Shown: positions 55,675-64,000 of the stretch, in pieces
Numbering within the stretch: the stretch's first letter is position 1
Layout of the letters: every line of letters starts with the position of its first letter
Assembly (NCBI RefSeq): GCF_013318015.2
Contig: NZ_CP115842.1
Coordinates: 372,001 to 436,000 of the forward strand
Direction: 5' to 3'
DNA: 64,000 bases
Source: Agrobacterium tumefaciens
GTDB lineage: Bacteria; Pseudomonadota; Alphaproteobacteria; Rhizobiales; Rhizobiaceae
Notes under the pieces: model-generated
Seen by the model: only the letters and a program-made list of their open reading frames with translations
Told to the model about the DNA's origin: nothing
Database searches by the model: none
Program-made: the position numbers and the translations under genes

Positions 55675-56664
55675 GTGAGGCGCGCGGCGACATTGCTACG
55701 GCGAAGGGTGATCAGCGCCATTCCAGTGCTGCTGATCGTTCTAGTCTTTACCTTCGTGCTGCTTGAAAACGCATCCGGTGACGCGGTTGACGCCTATCTC
55801 GTCTCCATCGGTGGCGGCGACGCCGGACTGCGGGATGCCCTGCGCGAGCAATATGGTCTGAACGGTTCGGTGTTGGCCCGCTTCTGGCTTTACGCCAGCT
55901 CGGTGCTGCGACTCGATTTCGGCTGGTCGCTTGCGTTTGACCGACCGGTGCTGGGGCTGATACTCGAACGGCTGCCGAACACGCTGCTCCTGATGGGCAG
56001 TGCCACCGCACTTGCTTTCATCACCGGCACCGCGCTCGGCATCCTGGCGGGCGCCCATCCCGGCGGGTTGACCGACCGGGTACTCTCGGCCCTGTCGCTG
56101 GCGCTCTACGCCACGCCGGGGTTCTGGCTCGGCCTTGTGCTCGCCATCGTCTTTGCCGTGCAACTGAGGTGGCTGCCAACATCCGGCATCGAAACCATCG
56201 CATCCGGAAAACAGGGATTTGCAAGGGCGCTCGATATTGCCCGCCATCTTGTCCTGCCGGTCGCCAGTCTCGGCCTGATCTATCTGGCGCTTTTCCTGCG
56301 TGTCATGCGTACTGCCATGGCGGCGGTCTGGCCGCTGGATTTCGTACTCTTCGCCAAGGCCAAAGGGCTTTCGAGACGGCGGATCGTGCTGCGCCATGTC
56401 GCACGCAACGCCGCACTGCCCCTCGTCACCGTGCTTGGCCTGCAAGCGGCAACCATGCTCGGCGGCAGCGTGGTGATCGAGAGCGTTTTTGCGATTCCCG
56501 GTTTTGGCCGGCTTGCGCAGGAAGCCGTCAGCGGCCGCGACACACCGCTCTTGATGGGCATTATTCTGACAAGCGCCGTTTTCGTTATCCTGATCAATCT
56601 CGTCGTTGATATTCTCTATGCCGTGTTCGATCCGCGCATCGGCAGCGGGGAGCAACAGACATGA
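55675..56664 (+). CDS. ABC transporter permease (DppB type)
   Basis: 329 residues, GTG start nine bases after the binding-protein gene. About six hydrophobic helices. Signature EAA loop region GLSRRRIVLRHVARNAALPLVTVLGL, and VVIESVFAIPGFGRLAQEAV. Forms the channel with the next permease; the stop overlaps its start (ATGA). Confidence 0.9.
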   Translation: MRRAATLLRRRVISAIPVLLIVLVFTFVLLENASGDAVDAYLVSIGGGDAGLRDALREQYGLNGSVLARFWLYASSVLRLDFGWSLAFDRPVLGLILERLPNTLLLMGSATALAFITGTALGILAGAHPGGLTDRVLSALSLALYATPGFWLGLVLAIVFAVQLRWLPTSGIETIASGKQGFARALDIARHLVLPVASLGLIYLALFLRVMRTAMAAVWPLDFVLFAKAKGLSRRRIVLRHVARNAALPLVTVLGLQAATMLGGSVVIESVFAIPGFGRLAQEAVSGRDTPLLMGIILTSAVFVILINLVVDILYAVFDPRIGSGEQQT

Positions 56665-57491
56665 GTTTCACCCTCCGGCTCCTGCGCAGTTTCGAAGGTG
56701 CAGCAGGCGCCATCATCCTGACACTGCTAGCTGTGACAGCGCTCGCCGCTCCCCTTCTGTTTCCCGGTGACCCGCTGTCGATCGTCGGTGAGCCGCTCAT
56801 CGCGCCCTTCTCCGACGCCGCCTTCCCCCTCGGCACCGACCGGTTGGGCCGCGATGTACTGGCGGGACTTTCCCACGGTGCGCAGGCATCCCTGCTCGTC
56901 GGCATCGGCGCTGCCGCTGCCGCCCTCATGATCGGCACCGTCGTCGGCACAATTGCCGGATTTGCCGGTGGCCTCGTAGATGAGGCGCTGATGCGTGTTA
57001 CCGACGCCTTCCAGATCGTGCCGAATTTCCTTCTGGCGCTCGCCTTCGTCAGCACCATCGGCCCATCCATGCCCATCGTCATCCTTGCGATTGCGCTTGG
57101 CGCCTGGGCGGATCCAGCACGACTGATGCGGGCGCAGGTGTTGAGTATCCGCGAGCGGGATTACGTGCAGTCCGCCCGCGCCATCGGCATGTATCCGCTG
57201 GAGATCGCGTTTCGGCAAATACTTCCCAATGCGCTGCCGCCGGTTCTGGCGCTCGCCGCCATCATCGTCGCTGCCGCTATCTTAACCGAGGCGGCATTGT
57301 CCTTCCTCGGCCTCGGCGATCCGAATATCGTCACCTGGGGTTCGATGATCGCGGAAGGACGCAACGTCCTGCGCTCGGCGGCGTTTCTCTCTGTCATCCC
57401 CGGCATCGGTCTTCTGGTCACGGTTCTCGGCGTCTATCTTCTCGCGGAGGGAATCAACAAAGCGATGGCGACGAGGAAAGAAACGCCATGA
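56661..57491 (+). CDS. ABC transporter permease (DppC type)
   Basis: 276 residues. Starts with the DppC pattern PLGTDRLGRDVLAGLSHGAQASL, then EAA loop ARAIGMYPLEIAFRQILPNALPPVLA, ILTEAALSFLGLGDPNIVTWGSMIAEGR. Overlaps the upstream permease and the following ATPase gene by four bases each, indicating tight translational coupling. Confidence 0.9.
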   Translation: MSFTLRLLRSFEGAAGAIILTLLAVTALAAPLLFPGDPLSIVGEPLIAPFSDAAFPLGTDRLGRDVLAGLSHGAQASLLVGIGAAAAALMIGTVVGTIAGFAGGLVDEALMRVTDAFQIVPNFLLALAFVSTIGPSMPIVILAIALGAWADPARLMRAQVLSIRERDYVQSARAIGMYPLEIAFRQILPNALPPVLALAAIIVAAAILTEAALSFLGLGDPNIVTWGSMIAEGRNVLRSAAFLSVIPGIGLLVTVLGVYLLAEGINKAMATRKETP

Positions 57492-58291
57492 GCGGCAATG
57501 CACTCTGCAGGATCGACGATCTCAGCGTCCGCTATGCGGCCGGCGACGGACCGGCGCTGCAGGATATTTCGCTGACGATCCGGCAGGGACAAAGGTTGGC
57601 GATCATCGGCGAAAGCGGTTCGGGCAAATCGACGCTCGCCAAGGCAATTGCCGGGCTTCTGCCTGAGAGCGCACGGGTTTCCGGCGATATTTCCTGGAGC
57701 CGCGACAGCGGTCTTTTCACAGACAGGCCGCAGCCGGGTCGCGATATCGGCTATATTTTCCAGGATACCGGTGCGACGCTGAACCCGGTTCTCACCATCG
57801 GTGAACAGGTGGCGGAAGGCGCTGTCCGGCATCTTGGCCTTTCATGGAAGCAGGCACGAGATCTTGCCCGCGATCTTCTGGAACGGGTGCGGTTGCCGCA
57901 TCCCACCCATCTCCTCGGCGCCTATCCGCACCAGCTTTCCGGCGGGCAAAGACAGCGTGTGGCGATTGCAGCCGCCATTGCCGCGCACCCCGCAATCCTG
58001 ATCGCCGACGAGGCGACAAGCGCGCTGGACACGGTAAGCCAGGCCGCGATTGCCGCACTGCTGGATGGGCTGGTGCGTGAAGAAGAAAGAACGCTGGTCT
58101 TCATCACCCATGATATTGGTCTTGCTTCCGGCCTTGCCGACGAGATCGCCGTTCTGCATGCCGGACGGCTGGTGGAGCACGGCACCACCAGGCGGGTGTT
58201 ATCCGCGCCTGCGCACGACTATACGCGCGCACTGCTCTCCGACTATCTCGACCTTTCGACACCGCCTCTGATCAATGAGGCAGCATCATGA
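57488..58291 (+). CDS. ABC transporter ATP-binding protein (DppD type)
   Basis: 267 residues. Walker A GESGSGKST, Q-loop IFQDTGATLNP, signature LSGGQRQRVAIAAAI, Walker B ILIADEATSALD, H-loop VFITHDIG. Lacks the usual C-terminal oligopeptide extension, as in short DppD forms. Overlaps the next ATPase gene by four bases. Confidence 0.88.
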   Translation: MSGNALCRIDDLSVRYAAGDGPALQDISLTIRQGQRLAIIGESGSGKSTLAKAIAGLLPESARVSGDISWSRDSGLFTDRPQPGRDIGYIFQDTGATLNPVLTIGEQVAEGAVRHLGLSWKQARDLARDLLERVRLPHPTHLLGAYPHQLSGGQRQRVAIAAAIAAHPAILIADEATSALDTVSQAAIAALLDGLVREEERTLVFITHDIGLASGLADEIAVLHAGRLVEHGTTRRVLSAPAHDYTRALLSDYLDLSTPPLINEAAS

Positions 58292-59073
58292 ATGAAGCCC
58301 TTCTGAGCGTAGAGAACCTCTCGAAAACCTACCGGACCGGCGCACGTACGGTGGAAGCACTGTCCGATATATCCTTTTCGCTTCAGCCCGGCGAGACGCT
58401 TGGGCTTGCCGGCCCCTCCGGCTGCGGAAAATCCACACTGGCACGCATCCTGATGCGGCTGATCCCGGCCGACGAAGGCACGGTCCGTTTTGAAACTCGC
58501 GACTGGCTGGCGCTTGATGGCGGCGAACTGCGCGCGGCGCGGCGGCATATGCAGATGGTGTTTCAGGATACGCATGGCGCGTTCAACCCGCGCGCCAGCG
58601 TCGAGGATGCCATAGGCGAACCGCTGCGTATTCATCGCATCGTCGAACGACGCGAACGCCCGGCGGAAATCCGCCGCCTTCTCGAGCGAGTCGGGCTGCC
58701 CGCCAGCTATGCCGGCCGCTCGGTGTTCGAGCTTTCCGGCGGCCAGCGGCAGCGCGTCGCAATTGCCAGAGCCATCGCACTCAGACCACCCCTTCTCATT
58801 CTGGACGAGGCCGTTTCAGCGCTCGATGTCTCCGTACGCAGGCAAATTCTCGAACTGCTGGTCGAAATACAGCGAGAGACGGCCGTCGCCTGTATTTTCG
58901 TTTCCCACGACCTCGCGGTCATCCGCGCCGTCTGCCACCGCGTCGCCATCATGGAGGCGGGTCGGATCGTCGAGATCGGCAGGACAGCAAACATCGTTTC
59001 CACGCCGCAATCCTCGACCGCCAGAACCCTGATCGAGGCTGCGCCGCGCCTGACCATCACCACGCAAGGATAA
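58288..59073 (+). CDS. ABC transporter ATP-binding protein (DppF type)
   Basis: 261 residues. Walker A GPSGCGKST, Q-loop VFQDTHGAFNPR, signature LSGGQRQRVAIARAI, Walker B LLILDEAVSALD, H-loop FVSHDLA. Partner of the preceding ATPase. The aminotransferase gene starts three bases after its stop. Confidence 0.9.
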   Translation: MNEALLSVENLSKTYRTGARTVEALSDISFSLQPGETLGLAGPSGCGKSTLARILMRLIPADEGTVRFETRDWLALDGGELRAARRHMQMVFQDTHGAFNPRASVEDAIGEPLRIHRIVERRERPAEIRRLLERVGLPASYAGRSVFELSGGQRQRVAIARAIALRPPLLILDEAVSALDVSVRRQILELLVEIQRETAVACIFVSHDLAVIRAVCHRVAIMEAGRIVEIGRTANIVSTPQSSTARTLIEAAPRLTITTQG

Positions 59074-59076
59074 GAC

Positions 59077-60195
59077 ATGCCCGCCCCGGATTACGCATTG
59101 CTGCTCGACCCGCCCGCCTTTCCAGCAGACCGTTACGCCGCTCTCGCCGACCGGCTGGCGGCGCTGATGGGCACGAATAACGATGTGCTTCTGGTACAGG
59201 CGGAAGCAGTGCTTGCGCTTGAAGCCGCGGCCACCAGCCTCGCGCGGCCTGGTCTGAGAACGCTCAATATCGTCACTAGTCCCTATGGCGCGTGGTTTGG
59301 GGGCTGGCTGGAGCGTGGCGGCGCAACGGTTCGCAACCTGACCACCGCTCCGGCAAAGCCGATATCACTTCACGAGGTCGAGAGAGCGCTGGACGAAGGG
59401 CCAGGTTTTGATCTTCTCGCTATCGTGCACGCGGAATCCGCAAGCGGCATTCTCAACCCCCTGCCCGCCATTGCCGCGCTCGCCAAAGACAGAGACGTCG
59501 TCACGGTCGTCGATGCCGTCGCTTCCATCGGCGGCCATGCCTTCGAGGTTGACCAGCTCGGCATAGATATTGCGGTCATCGGCCCGCAAAAGGCGCTGGC
59601 AGGCCCGGCGGGCTTATCCGCCATCTCCGTCAGCGAAAGTGCCTGGAAACTTCTTTCACATGGCAATGCACCTGAGAACTCCATGCTTTCACTTCTCGAC
59701 CAGAAGAAACTCTGGCTCGATACCGGCCGCGGCGCGCTCCCGGGAACACCTGCGCCGCTGGAATTCTATGCGCTGGAGGCGGCGCTCGACCGGATAGAGG
59801 CAGAGGGTCTGGCATCCGCCAATGAACGCCACGAACGAGCGGCGACAGCTACTCGTAACGGCATCAGGGCCCTTGGCATGTCGACGTGGGTGGAGGAGAC
59901 TGACGCGTCTGCTCTGGTTTCGACAGCGATCTTGCCGGACACGGTGGATGCCGGCGCATTTCTGGCGGCTGCGTCCAGGGAGCAAGGTGCGGATGTCTCG
60001 GGCGGTGTCGGTCCCGGTGCGGAACGGCTGATAAGGCTCAATCACACCGGCCGGCGCGCCAACCAGGATTCGGTGCAAGCCAATATCACCGCTGTTTCAA
60101 GCGCCCTGAGAAGCCTCGGCCATGCCGCAGATACCGATTCCGCGCTGGAAGCGGCCGAAAAAAGCTATTCCGGCACCTCCTCGAAGGGTCTCTGA
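59077..60195 (+). CDS. class V PLP aminotransferase (AGXT/PucG-like)
   Basis: 372 residues. Class V fold: substrate and cofactor region AIVHAESASGILNPLPAIAALA, VVDAVASIGGHAFEVDQLGIDI with the PLP-pairing Asp, and GPQKALAGPAGLSAIS with the Lys that should bind PLP. The C-terminal domain ends with RLNHTGRRANQDSV. Members act on serine, alanine, glyoxylate or ureidoglycine. Last gene of the ABC operon, so it probably processes the imported amine compound. Confidence 0.82.
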   Translation: MPAPDYALLLDPPAFPADRYAALADRLAALMGTNNDVLLVQAEAVLALEAAATSLARPGLRTLNIVTSPYGAWFGGWLERGGATVRNLTTAPAKPISLHEVERALDEGPGFDLLAIVHAESASGILNPLPAIAALAKDRDVVTVVDAVASIGGHAFEVDQLGIDIAVIGPQKALAGPAGLSAISVSESAWKLLSHGNAPENSMLSLLDQKKLWLDTGRGALPGTPAPLEFYALEAALDRIEAEGLASANERHERAATATRNGIRALGMSTWVEETDASALVSTAILPDTVDAGAFLAAASREQGADVSGGVGPGAERLIRLNHTGRRANQDSVQANITAVSSALRSLGHAADTDSALEAAEKSYSGTSSKGL

Positions 60196-60353
60196 CAGCG
60201 CCGATAAACGTTCGTTGCGCGAAATCGGGTGCTGGCGGAACGTCAGTCACGCCATTGTTGTTAAAAATGGTAGACAAATTCCTTGGTCAATCTTGACGAA
60301 ATCATGGCAACGCGCGAAACTTAACGCACTGTTAACTCGCGTGAAGAAGGGAA

Positions 60354-60548
60354 ATGGCCATGGTAGCAGGGTTCAACATGCTCTCCTTTGACCTCTTTGG
60401 CATCGGCCGAAGAACGCCCGCCATAAACGAGCGGGTCGAGAAGGATTTGCAGGACAGGACGCCACGCAGACCGGACGACCAGTCCAACGATGACGACCGT
60501 GATCAGGAATACGAACTGTTCTTCTGGTCGCTTTATCCTGTGATTTGA
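60354..60548 (+). CDS. small hypothetical protein
   Basis: 64 residues, ribosome site GAAGGG just upstream of the ATG. A short hydrophobic start (VAGFNMLSFDLFGIG) is followed by a highly charged middle (RRPDDQSNDDDRDQEYE) and aromatic end. Not recognised. The 158 bases before it (60196-60353) hold nothing else. Confidence 0.4.
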   Translation: MAMVAGFNMLSFDLFGIGRRTPAINERVEKDLQDRTPRRPDDQSNDDDRDQEYELFFWSLYPVI

Positions 60549-60680
60549 TTTTTTAAGCGCAGGCTGACGGGGCGGTTGAAACGTCGTTTTCCCGTCCTGC
60601 GGCCTTGAGCCGACATGTGTTCAGCGTAGCCTTAAACACGGTGAAACAGTCGATCCGTGACGTACACTTTAAACATGCAA

Positions 60681-60766
60681 CGTCATCCTCGGGCTTGACC
60701 CGAGGATTTACAAAATCTCGAACAATCAAATATTTGCAGATGCTCTGGACAAAGCCCGGGCATGAC
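60681..60766. repeat. RIME-like rhizobial intergenic palindromic element
   Basis: Contains the perfect palindrome ATCCTCGGG (60685-60693)/CCCGAGGAT (60699-60707). About 55 bases on, it ends with AAGCCCGGGCATGACGAT. These two GC-rich ends and the roughly 90-base length match the Rhizobium-specific intergenic mosaic element (RIME1) described in Rhizobium and Agrobacterium genomes. It lies between convergent genes. Confidence 0.6.
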
Positions 60767-60793
60767 GATGGAAAGGGCAAAGCCCTTTCCATC
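60767..60793. terminator. bidirectional terminator hairpin
   Basis: GATGGAAAGGGC (60767-60778), loop AAA, GCCCTTTCCATC (60782-60793): a perfect 12-base stem between convergent genes, 24 bases past the stop of the dehydratase gene. Flanked by the RIME-like element. Confidence 0.65.
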
Positions 60794-60816
60794 AAAGAGC
60801 CGTAAACGGCCCTGCC

Positions 60817-62628
60817 TTAGTGGTTGTCGCGCGGCAGACCCTTGGTTTGCGCAATGCGCTGATACTTCACGGCCGGTTCCAGAACCGCGCCGGTTTCCAT
60901 TTGGCTGACGATGCCGCGCTGGATTTCCTGCCATGGCGTCTGGTGATCGGGGTACTTGAAGCCGCCCTCGGCGGAGAGCGTTTCGTAACGCTTGGCCAGT
61001 TCCTCGCCGGAAATCAGGATGTCGGCCTTACCACGACCCACATCGATACGAACGCGGTCACCCGTCTGCAAGATGGCCAGACCACCGCCTGCCGCTGCTT
61101 CCGGAGAAGCGTTGAGGATGGACGGGCTGCCAGACGTGCCGGACTGGCGGCCGTCACCGATGCAGGGCAGCGAATTGACGCCTTCCTTCAAGAGATAGTC
61201 AGGCGCACGCATGTTCACCACTTCTGCCGCACCCGGATAACCGATCGGACCGGCACCGCGCATGAAGAGAACGGTGTTGGCGTCGATCTTCAGCGACGGA
61301 TCGTCGATGCGGTGATGGTAATCTTCCGGACCGTCGAACACCACGGCACGGCCTTCGAAGGCTTCCGGGTCGTTCGGGTTCGAGAGATAACGCTTGCGGA
61401 ATTCTTCCGAGATCACGCTCGTCTTCATGATGGCAGAGGAGAACAGGTTGCCGCGCAGAACACGGAAACCGGCGCGCTCCTTGAGCGGCTGGTCATAGGG
61501 ACGGATGACCTTTTCGTCTTCGATGATGGCACCACGGCAATTGTCGCCGATGGTTTTGCCATTCACGGTCATGGCGTCTTCCATGATGAGCCCCTGGGTC
61601 ATCAGCTGGTTGACGACAGCCGGAACGCCGCCGGCATGGTAATAATCCTCGCCGAGATATTCACCGGCCGGCTGCAGGTTGACGAGCAGCGGCACGTCTT
61701 CACCGTAGGTCTGCCAGTCATCGACCGTCAGTTCAACGCCGACATGGCGTGCTAGGCCGTTCAGATGGATCGGCGCGTTGGTGGAGCCACCGATGGCCGA
61801 GTTGACGCGGATGGCGTTGATGAAGGCATCCTTGGTCATGATGTCGGAAGGCTTAAGGTCTTCCTTGACCATTTCGACGATGCGAAGGCCGGTGAGATAG
61901 GAGATTTCCTGACGGTCGCGGTAAGGCGCCGGAATGGCGGCCGAGCCGGGCAGCTGCATGCCGAGTGCTTCGGCAAGCGAGTTCATCGTCGTCGCCGTGC
62001 CCATGGTGTTGCAATAGCCGGTGGAAGGTGCGGAAGAAGCGACGAGCTTGACGAAGCCCTGATAATCGATTTCGCCCTTGGCCAGCAGTTCACGCGCTTT
62101 CCAGACGATGGTGCCGGAACCGGTGCGCTCGCCACGGAACCAGCCGTTCAGCATGGGGCCGACGGAAAGAGCGATGGCCGGAATGTTGACGGTGGCCGCC
62201 GCCATAAGACAGGCAGGCGTGGTCTTGTCGCAGCCGATGGTCAGAACAACGCCGTCGAGCGGATAGCCGTAAAGCACTTCCACGAGGCCGAGATAGGCGA
62301 GGTTGCGATCGAGACCCGCCGTCGGGCGCTTGCCGGTTTCCTGGATCGGATGCACCGGAAATTCAATGGCAATGCCGCCCGCTTCACGAATGCCTTCGCG
62401 CAGGCGATGCGCCAGCTCCAGATGGTGGCGATTGCAGGGCGAAAGGTCCGAGCCGGTCTGCGCGATGCCGATGATAGGGCGATCGGACTGAAGCTCGGCC
62501 TGGCTGAGACCGAAGTTCATGTAACGCTCGAGATAAAGCGCGGTCATATCAGCGTTTGCGGGGTTATCGAACCACGCGCGCGAACGAAGCTTGCCTTGGG
62601 TTGCGGGCAGATTGTCGGATTTGGTCAT
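60817..62628 (-). CDS. IlvD/Edd-family sugar-acid dehydratase (arabinonate/xylonate dehydratase-like)
   Basis: 603 residues from ATG at 62628, with GGAG eight bases upstream; the frame to 62682 has no ribosome site. Cys ligands for the iron-sulfur cluster are in [17 protein letters not shown] and [10 protein letters not shown]. Landmarks [16 protein letters not shown] and [27 protein letters not shown] place it with aldonic-acid dehydratases of Rhizobiales rather than with branched-chain IlvD. It should dehydrate a sugar acid to a 2-keto-3-deoxy acid in the cytoplasm. The divergent neighbour is a sugar-binding protein gene, so both may serve one carbohydrate. Confidence 0.87.
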   Translation of the reverse strand: MTKSDNLPATQGKLRSRAWFDNPANADMTALYLERYMNFGLSQAELQSDRPIIGIAQTGSDLSPCNRHHLELAHRLREGIREAGGIAIEFPVHPIQETGKRPTAGLDRNLAYLGLVEVLYGYPLDGVVLTIGCDKTTPACLMAAATVNIPAIALSVGPMLNGWFRGERTGSGTIVWKARELLAKGEIDYQGFVKLVASSAPSTGYCNTMGTATTMNSLAEALGMQLPGSAAIPAPYRDRQEISYLTGLRIVEMVKEDLKPSDIMTKDAFINAIRVNSAIGGSTNAPIHLNGLARHVGVELTVDDWQTYGEDVPLLVNLQPAGEYLGEDYYHAGGVPAVVNQLMTQGLIMEDAMTVNGKTIGDNCRGAIIEDEKVIRPYDQPLKERAGFRVLRGNLFSSAIMKTSVISEEFRKRYLSNPNDPEAFEGRAVVFDGPEDYHHRIDDPSLKIDANTVLFMRGAGPIGYPGAAEVVNMRAPDYLLKEGVNSLPCIGDGRQSGTSGSPSILNASPEAAAGGGLAILQTGDRVRIDVGRGKADILISGEELAKRYETLSAEGGFKYPDHQTPWQEIQRGIVSQMETGAVLEPAVKYQRIAQTKGLPRDNH

Positions 62629-63149
62629 GATGCGGTCTCCAGCCGGAAGTGGCCAACGGTAAAATATTACGAAATGCGACAAGCTTATGTTGTGCGCAAG
62701 GAAAATGGAATCAGCTTCTCGGAAGCACGCATAACCGACAGACGAGCGCCAGACGAGTGACCTGGAGCCGTTCTTCAGCTTTAGCCGAATATTTTTCGGT
62801 GTTTACGACCATACCGACGTTGCGCAATGGCCTCTTCCCTCCCTGCCTTGCCGGATTGTAACTGACCCCGAGGCCCCACATTCCGTCACGACCTGACTTG
62901 CTTATTTGTATTACTATTAGATAGCGGCGCGGCCTGTCAAGCCGGATCAGACGATATTACGGGCGAGTTTTGCGCGGCGCAGAAATTAGAATATACACAA
63001 TAAGCCATTGATTTATAACTGTTTAATGCTGCAACTCCATAAAATCGGCATGACGTGAATTGGAAATCCGCTAAAAAACCCCTTTTCAAGAGTATTACTA
63101 TATGCTCATAGTGACGTCGTCACGCTGACATCATTTCTGGGAGGATAAG
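62629..63149. promoter_or_regulatory. divergent promoter region with repeated GTATTACTAT
   Basis: 521 bases without a supported gene. GTATTACTAT occurs at 62908-62917 and 63092-63101 in the same orientation; the second is 48 bases before the binding-protein start. A GTGAC/GTCAC pair follows it at 63111-63123. These could be operators of a GntR- or LacI-type regulator serving both divergent genes. Confidence 0.4.
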
Positions 63150-64000
63150 ATGAGAAAAGCTCTTGCGGCAATCACTGTCGCCGTTTCCGCATGCCTTGCA
63201 TCCAGTGTTTCCGCACAATCGCTGACCGTCGGCTTCTCGCAGATCGGCTCCGAATCCGGATGGCGCGCCGCTGAAACCACTGTCACCAAGCAGCAGGCCG
63301 AAAAGCGCGGCGTTACGCTGAAATTCGCCGACGCACAGCAGAAGCAGGAAAACCAGATCAAGGCCGTTCGCGGCTTCATCGCGCAGGGCGTCGATGCAAT
63401 CCTGATCGCACCTGTCGTCGCAACCGGCTGGGACGCCGTGCTGAAGGAAGCAAAGGAAGAAAAAATTCCTGTCATCCTGCTCGATCGCCAGATCGAAGCG
63501 CCGGATGATCTTTACCTGACCGCGGTCACCTCGGATCAGGTTCACGAAGGCAAGGTTGCCGGCGACTGGCTCGTCAAGGATGTCGGCGCGAAGGACTGCA
63601 AGGTTGTCGAATTGCAGGGCACGACCGGCTCTTCGCCCGCCATCAACCGTAAAAAGGGCTTCGAAGAAGCCATCGCTTCGCACAAGAACATCAAGATCGT
63701 GCGCTCACAGACGGGTGACTTCACCCGTACCAAGGGCAAGGAAGTGATGGAAAGCTTCATCAAGGCCGAAGGCGGCGGCAAGGATATCTGTGCCGTGTAC
63801 GCTCACAATGACGACATGGCCGTCGGCGCGATCCAGGCGATCAAGGAAGCCGGCCTGAAGCCGGGATCCGACATCAAGGTCGTGTCCATCGATGCCGTAC
63901 CTGACATCTTCAAGGCCATGGCCGCCGGTGAAGCCAATGCGACGGTGGAACTGACACCTGACATGGCCGGTCCTGCCTTCGACGCTCTCGAAGCCTATCT
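63150..64000 (+). CDS. ytfQ: YtfQ-like galactofuranose/sugar-binding protein, 3' end outside window
   Basis: 283 complete codons before the right edge; the full protein is normally about 320. Ribosome site GGGAGG seven bases upstream. A signal peptide ends at VSAQS (residue 23). The body has LTVGFSQIGSESGWRAAET, ADAQQKQENQIKAVRGFIAQGVDAILIAPVV and HNDDMAVGAIQAIKEAG, typical of the YtfQ group of LacI-type periplasmic binding proteins, which bind galactofuranose or related sugars. Its permease and ATPase are presumably downstream of the window. Divergent from the dehydratase gene. Confidence 0.88.
   Translation, partial: MRKALAAITVAVSACLASSVSAQSLTVGFSQIGSESGWRAAETTVTKQQAEKRGVTLKFADAQQKQENQIKAVRGFIAQGVDAILIAPVVATGWDAVLKEAKEEKIPVILLDRQIEAPDDLYLTAVTSDQVHEGKVAGDWLVKDVGAKDCKVVELQGTTGSSPAINRKKGFEEAIASHKNIKIVRSQTGDFTRTKGKEVMESFIKAEGGGKDICAVYAHNDDMAVGAIQAIKEAGLKPGSDIKVVSIDAVPDIFKAMAAGEANATVELTPDMAGPAFDALEAY

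Overview
The window looks like a chromosomal segment of a Rhizobiales alphaproteobacterium, most likely in the Agrobacterium/Rhizobium group. The basis is the gene families present (IalB-type invasion protein, two RbsABC-type sugar ABC systems, IlvD/Edd sugar-acid dehydratase, ornithine/lysine decarboxylase with a long leader, FtsK without membrane segments), the even and fairly high GC content of the backbone, and an intergenic RIME-like palindrome. No rRNA, tRNA or CRISPR array was recognised.

Region 1 (1-7734, minus strand): a two-partner secretion operon. An IalB-family periplasmic protein is translationally coupled to a TpsB outer-membrane transporter, followed by a very large TpsA exoprotein (FhaB/CdiA-like) that runs off the left edge.

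Region 2 (about 7.8-15.6 kb): an accessory patchwork of small, orphan and broken genes. It holds a truncated P-loop kinase, a PD-(D/E)XK nuclease with an unusual C-terminus, a GNAT acetyltransferase, a secreted ClpP-like/NTF2-like protein, a secreted SH3 protein, and a TPR gene with two in-frame amber codons. A gene-free kilobase (14.7-15.9 kb) contains stem-loops and interleaved inverted repeats.

Region 3 (about 15.6-36.2 kb): a Tn7-like transposon. tnsA-tnsB-tnsC-tniQ lie on the plus strand, with cargo behind. The cargo is a phosphoribosyltransferase-fold protein, then, on the minus strand, a defence-type set: an 192-aa orphan, an SF2 helicase with a C-terminal nuclease-like domain, a 1821-aa DUF4011/SF1 helicase with a Vsr-like nuclease and a GreA/GreB-like C-terminus, a nuclease-NACHT NTPase, and a small Cys-His-Asp protein. 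Exact ends could not be fixed by eye. This is the most likely place for an undescribed system.

Region 4 (36.3-64 kb): ordinary backbone. It carries a GNAT enzyme, ornithine/lysine decarboxylase with a structured leader, a LysR regulator, a ribose-type ABC operon, two c-di-GMP proteins, an AllE-like cupin, a methyltransferase, an Ldh2-type dehydrogenase, FtsK, a dipeptide-type ABC operon ending in a class V aminotransferase, an IlvD/Edd dehydratase, and a divergent YtfQ-like binding protein cut by the right edge.
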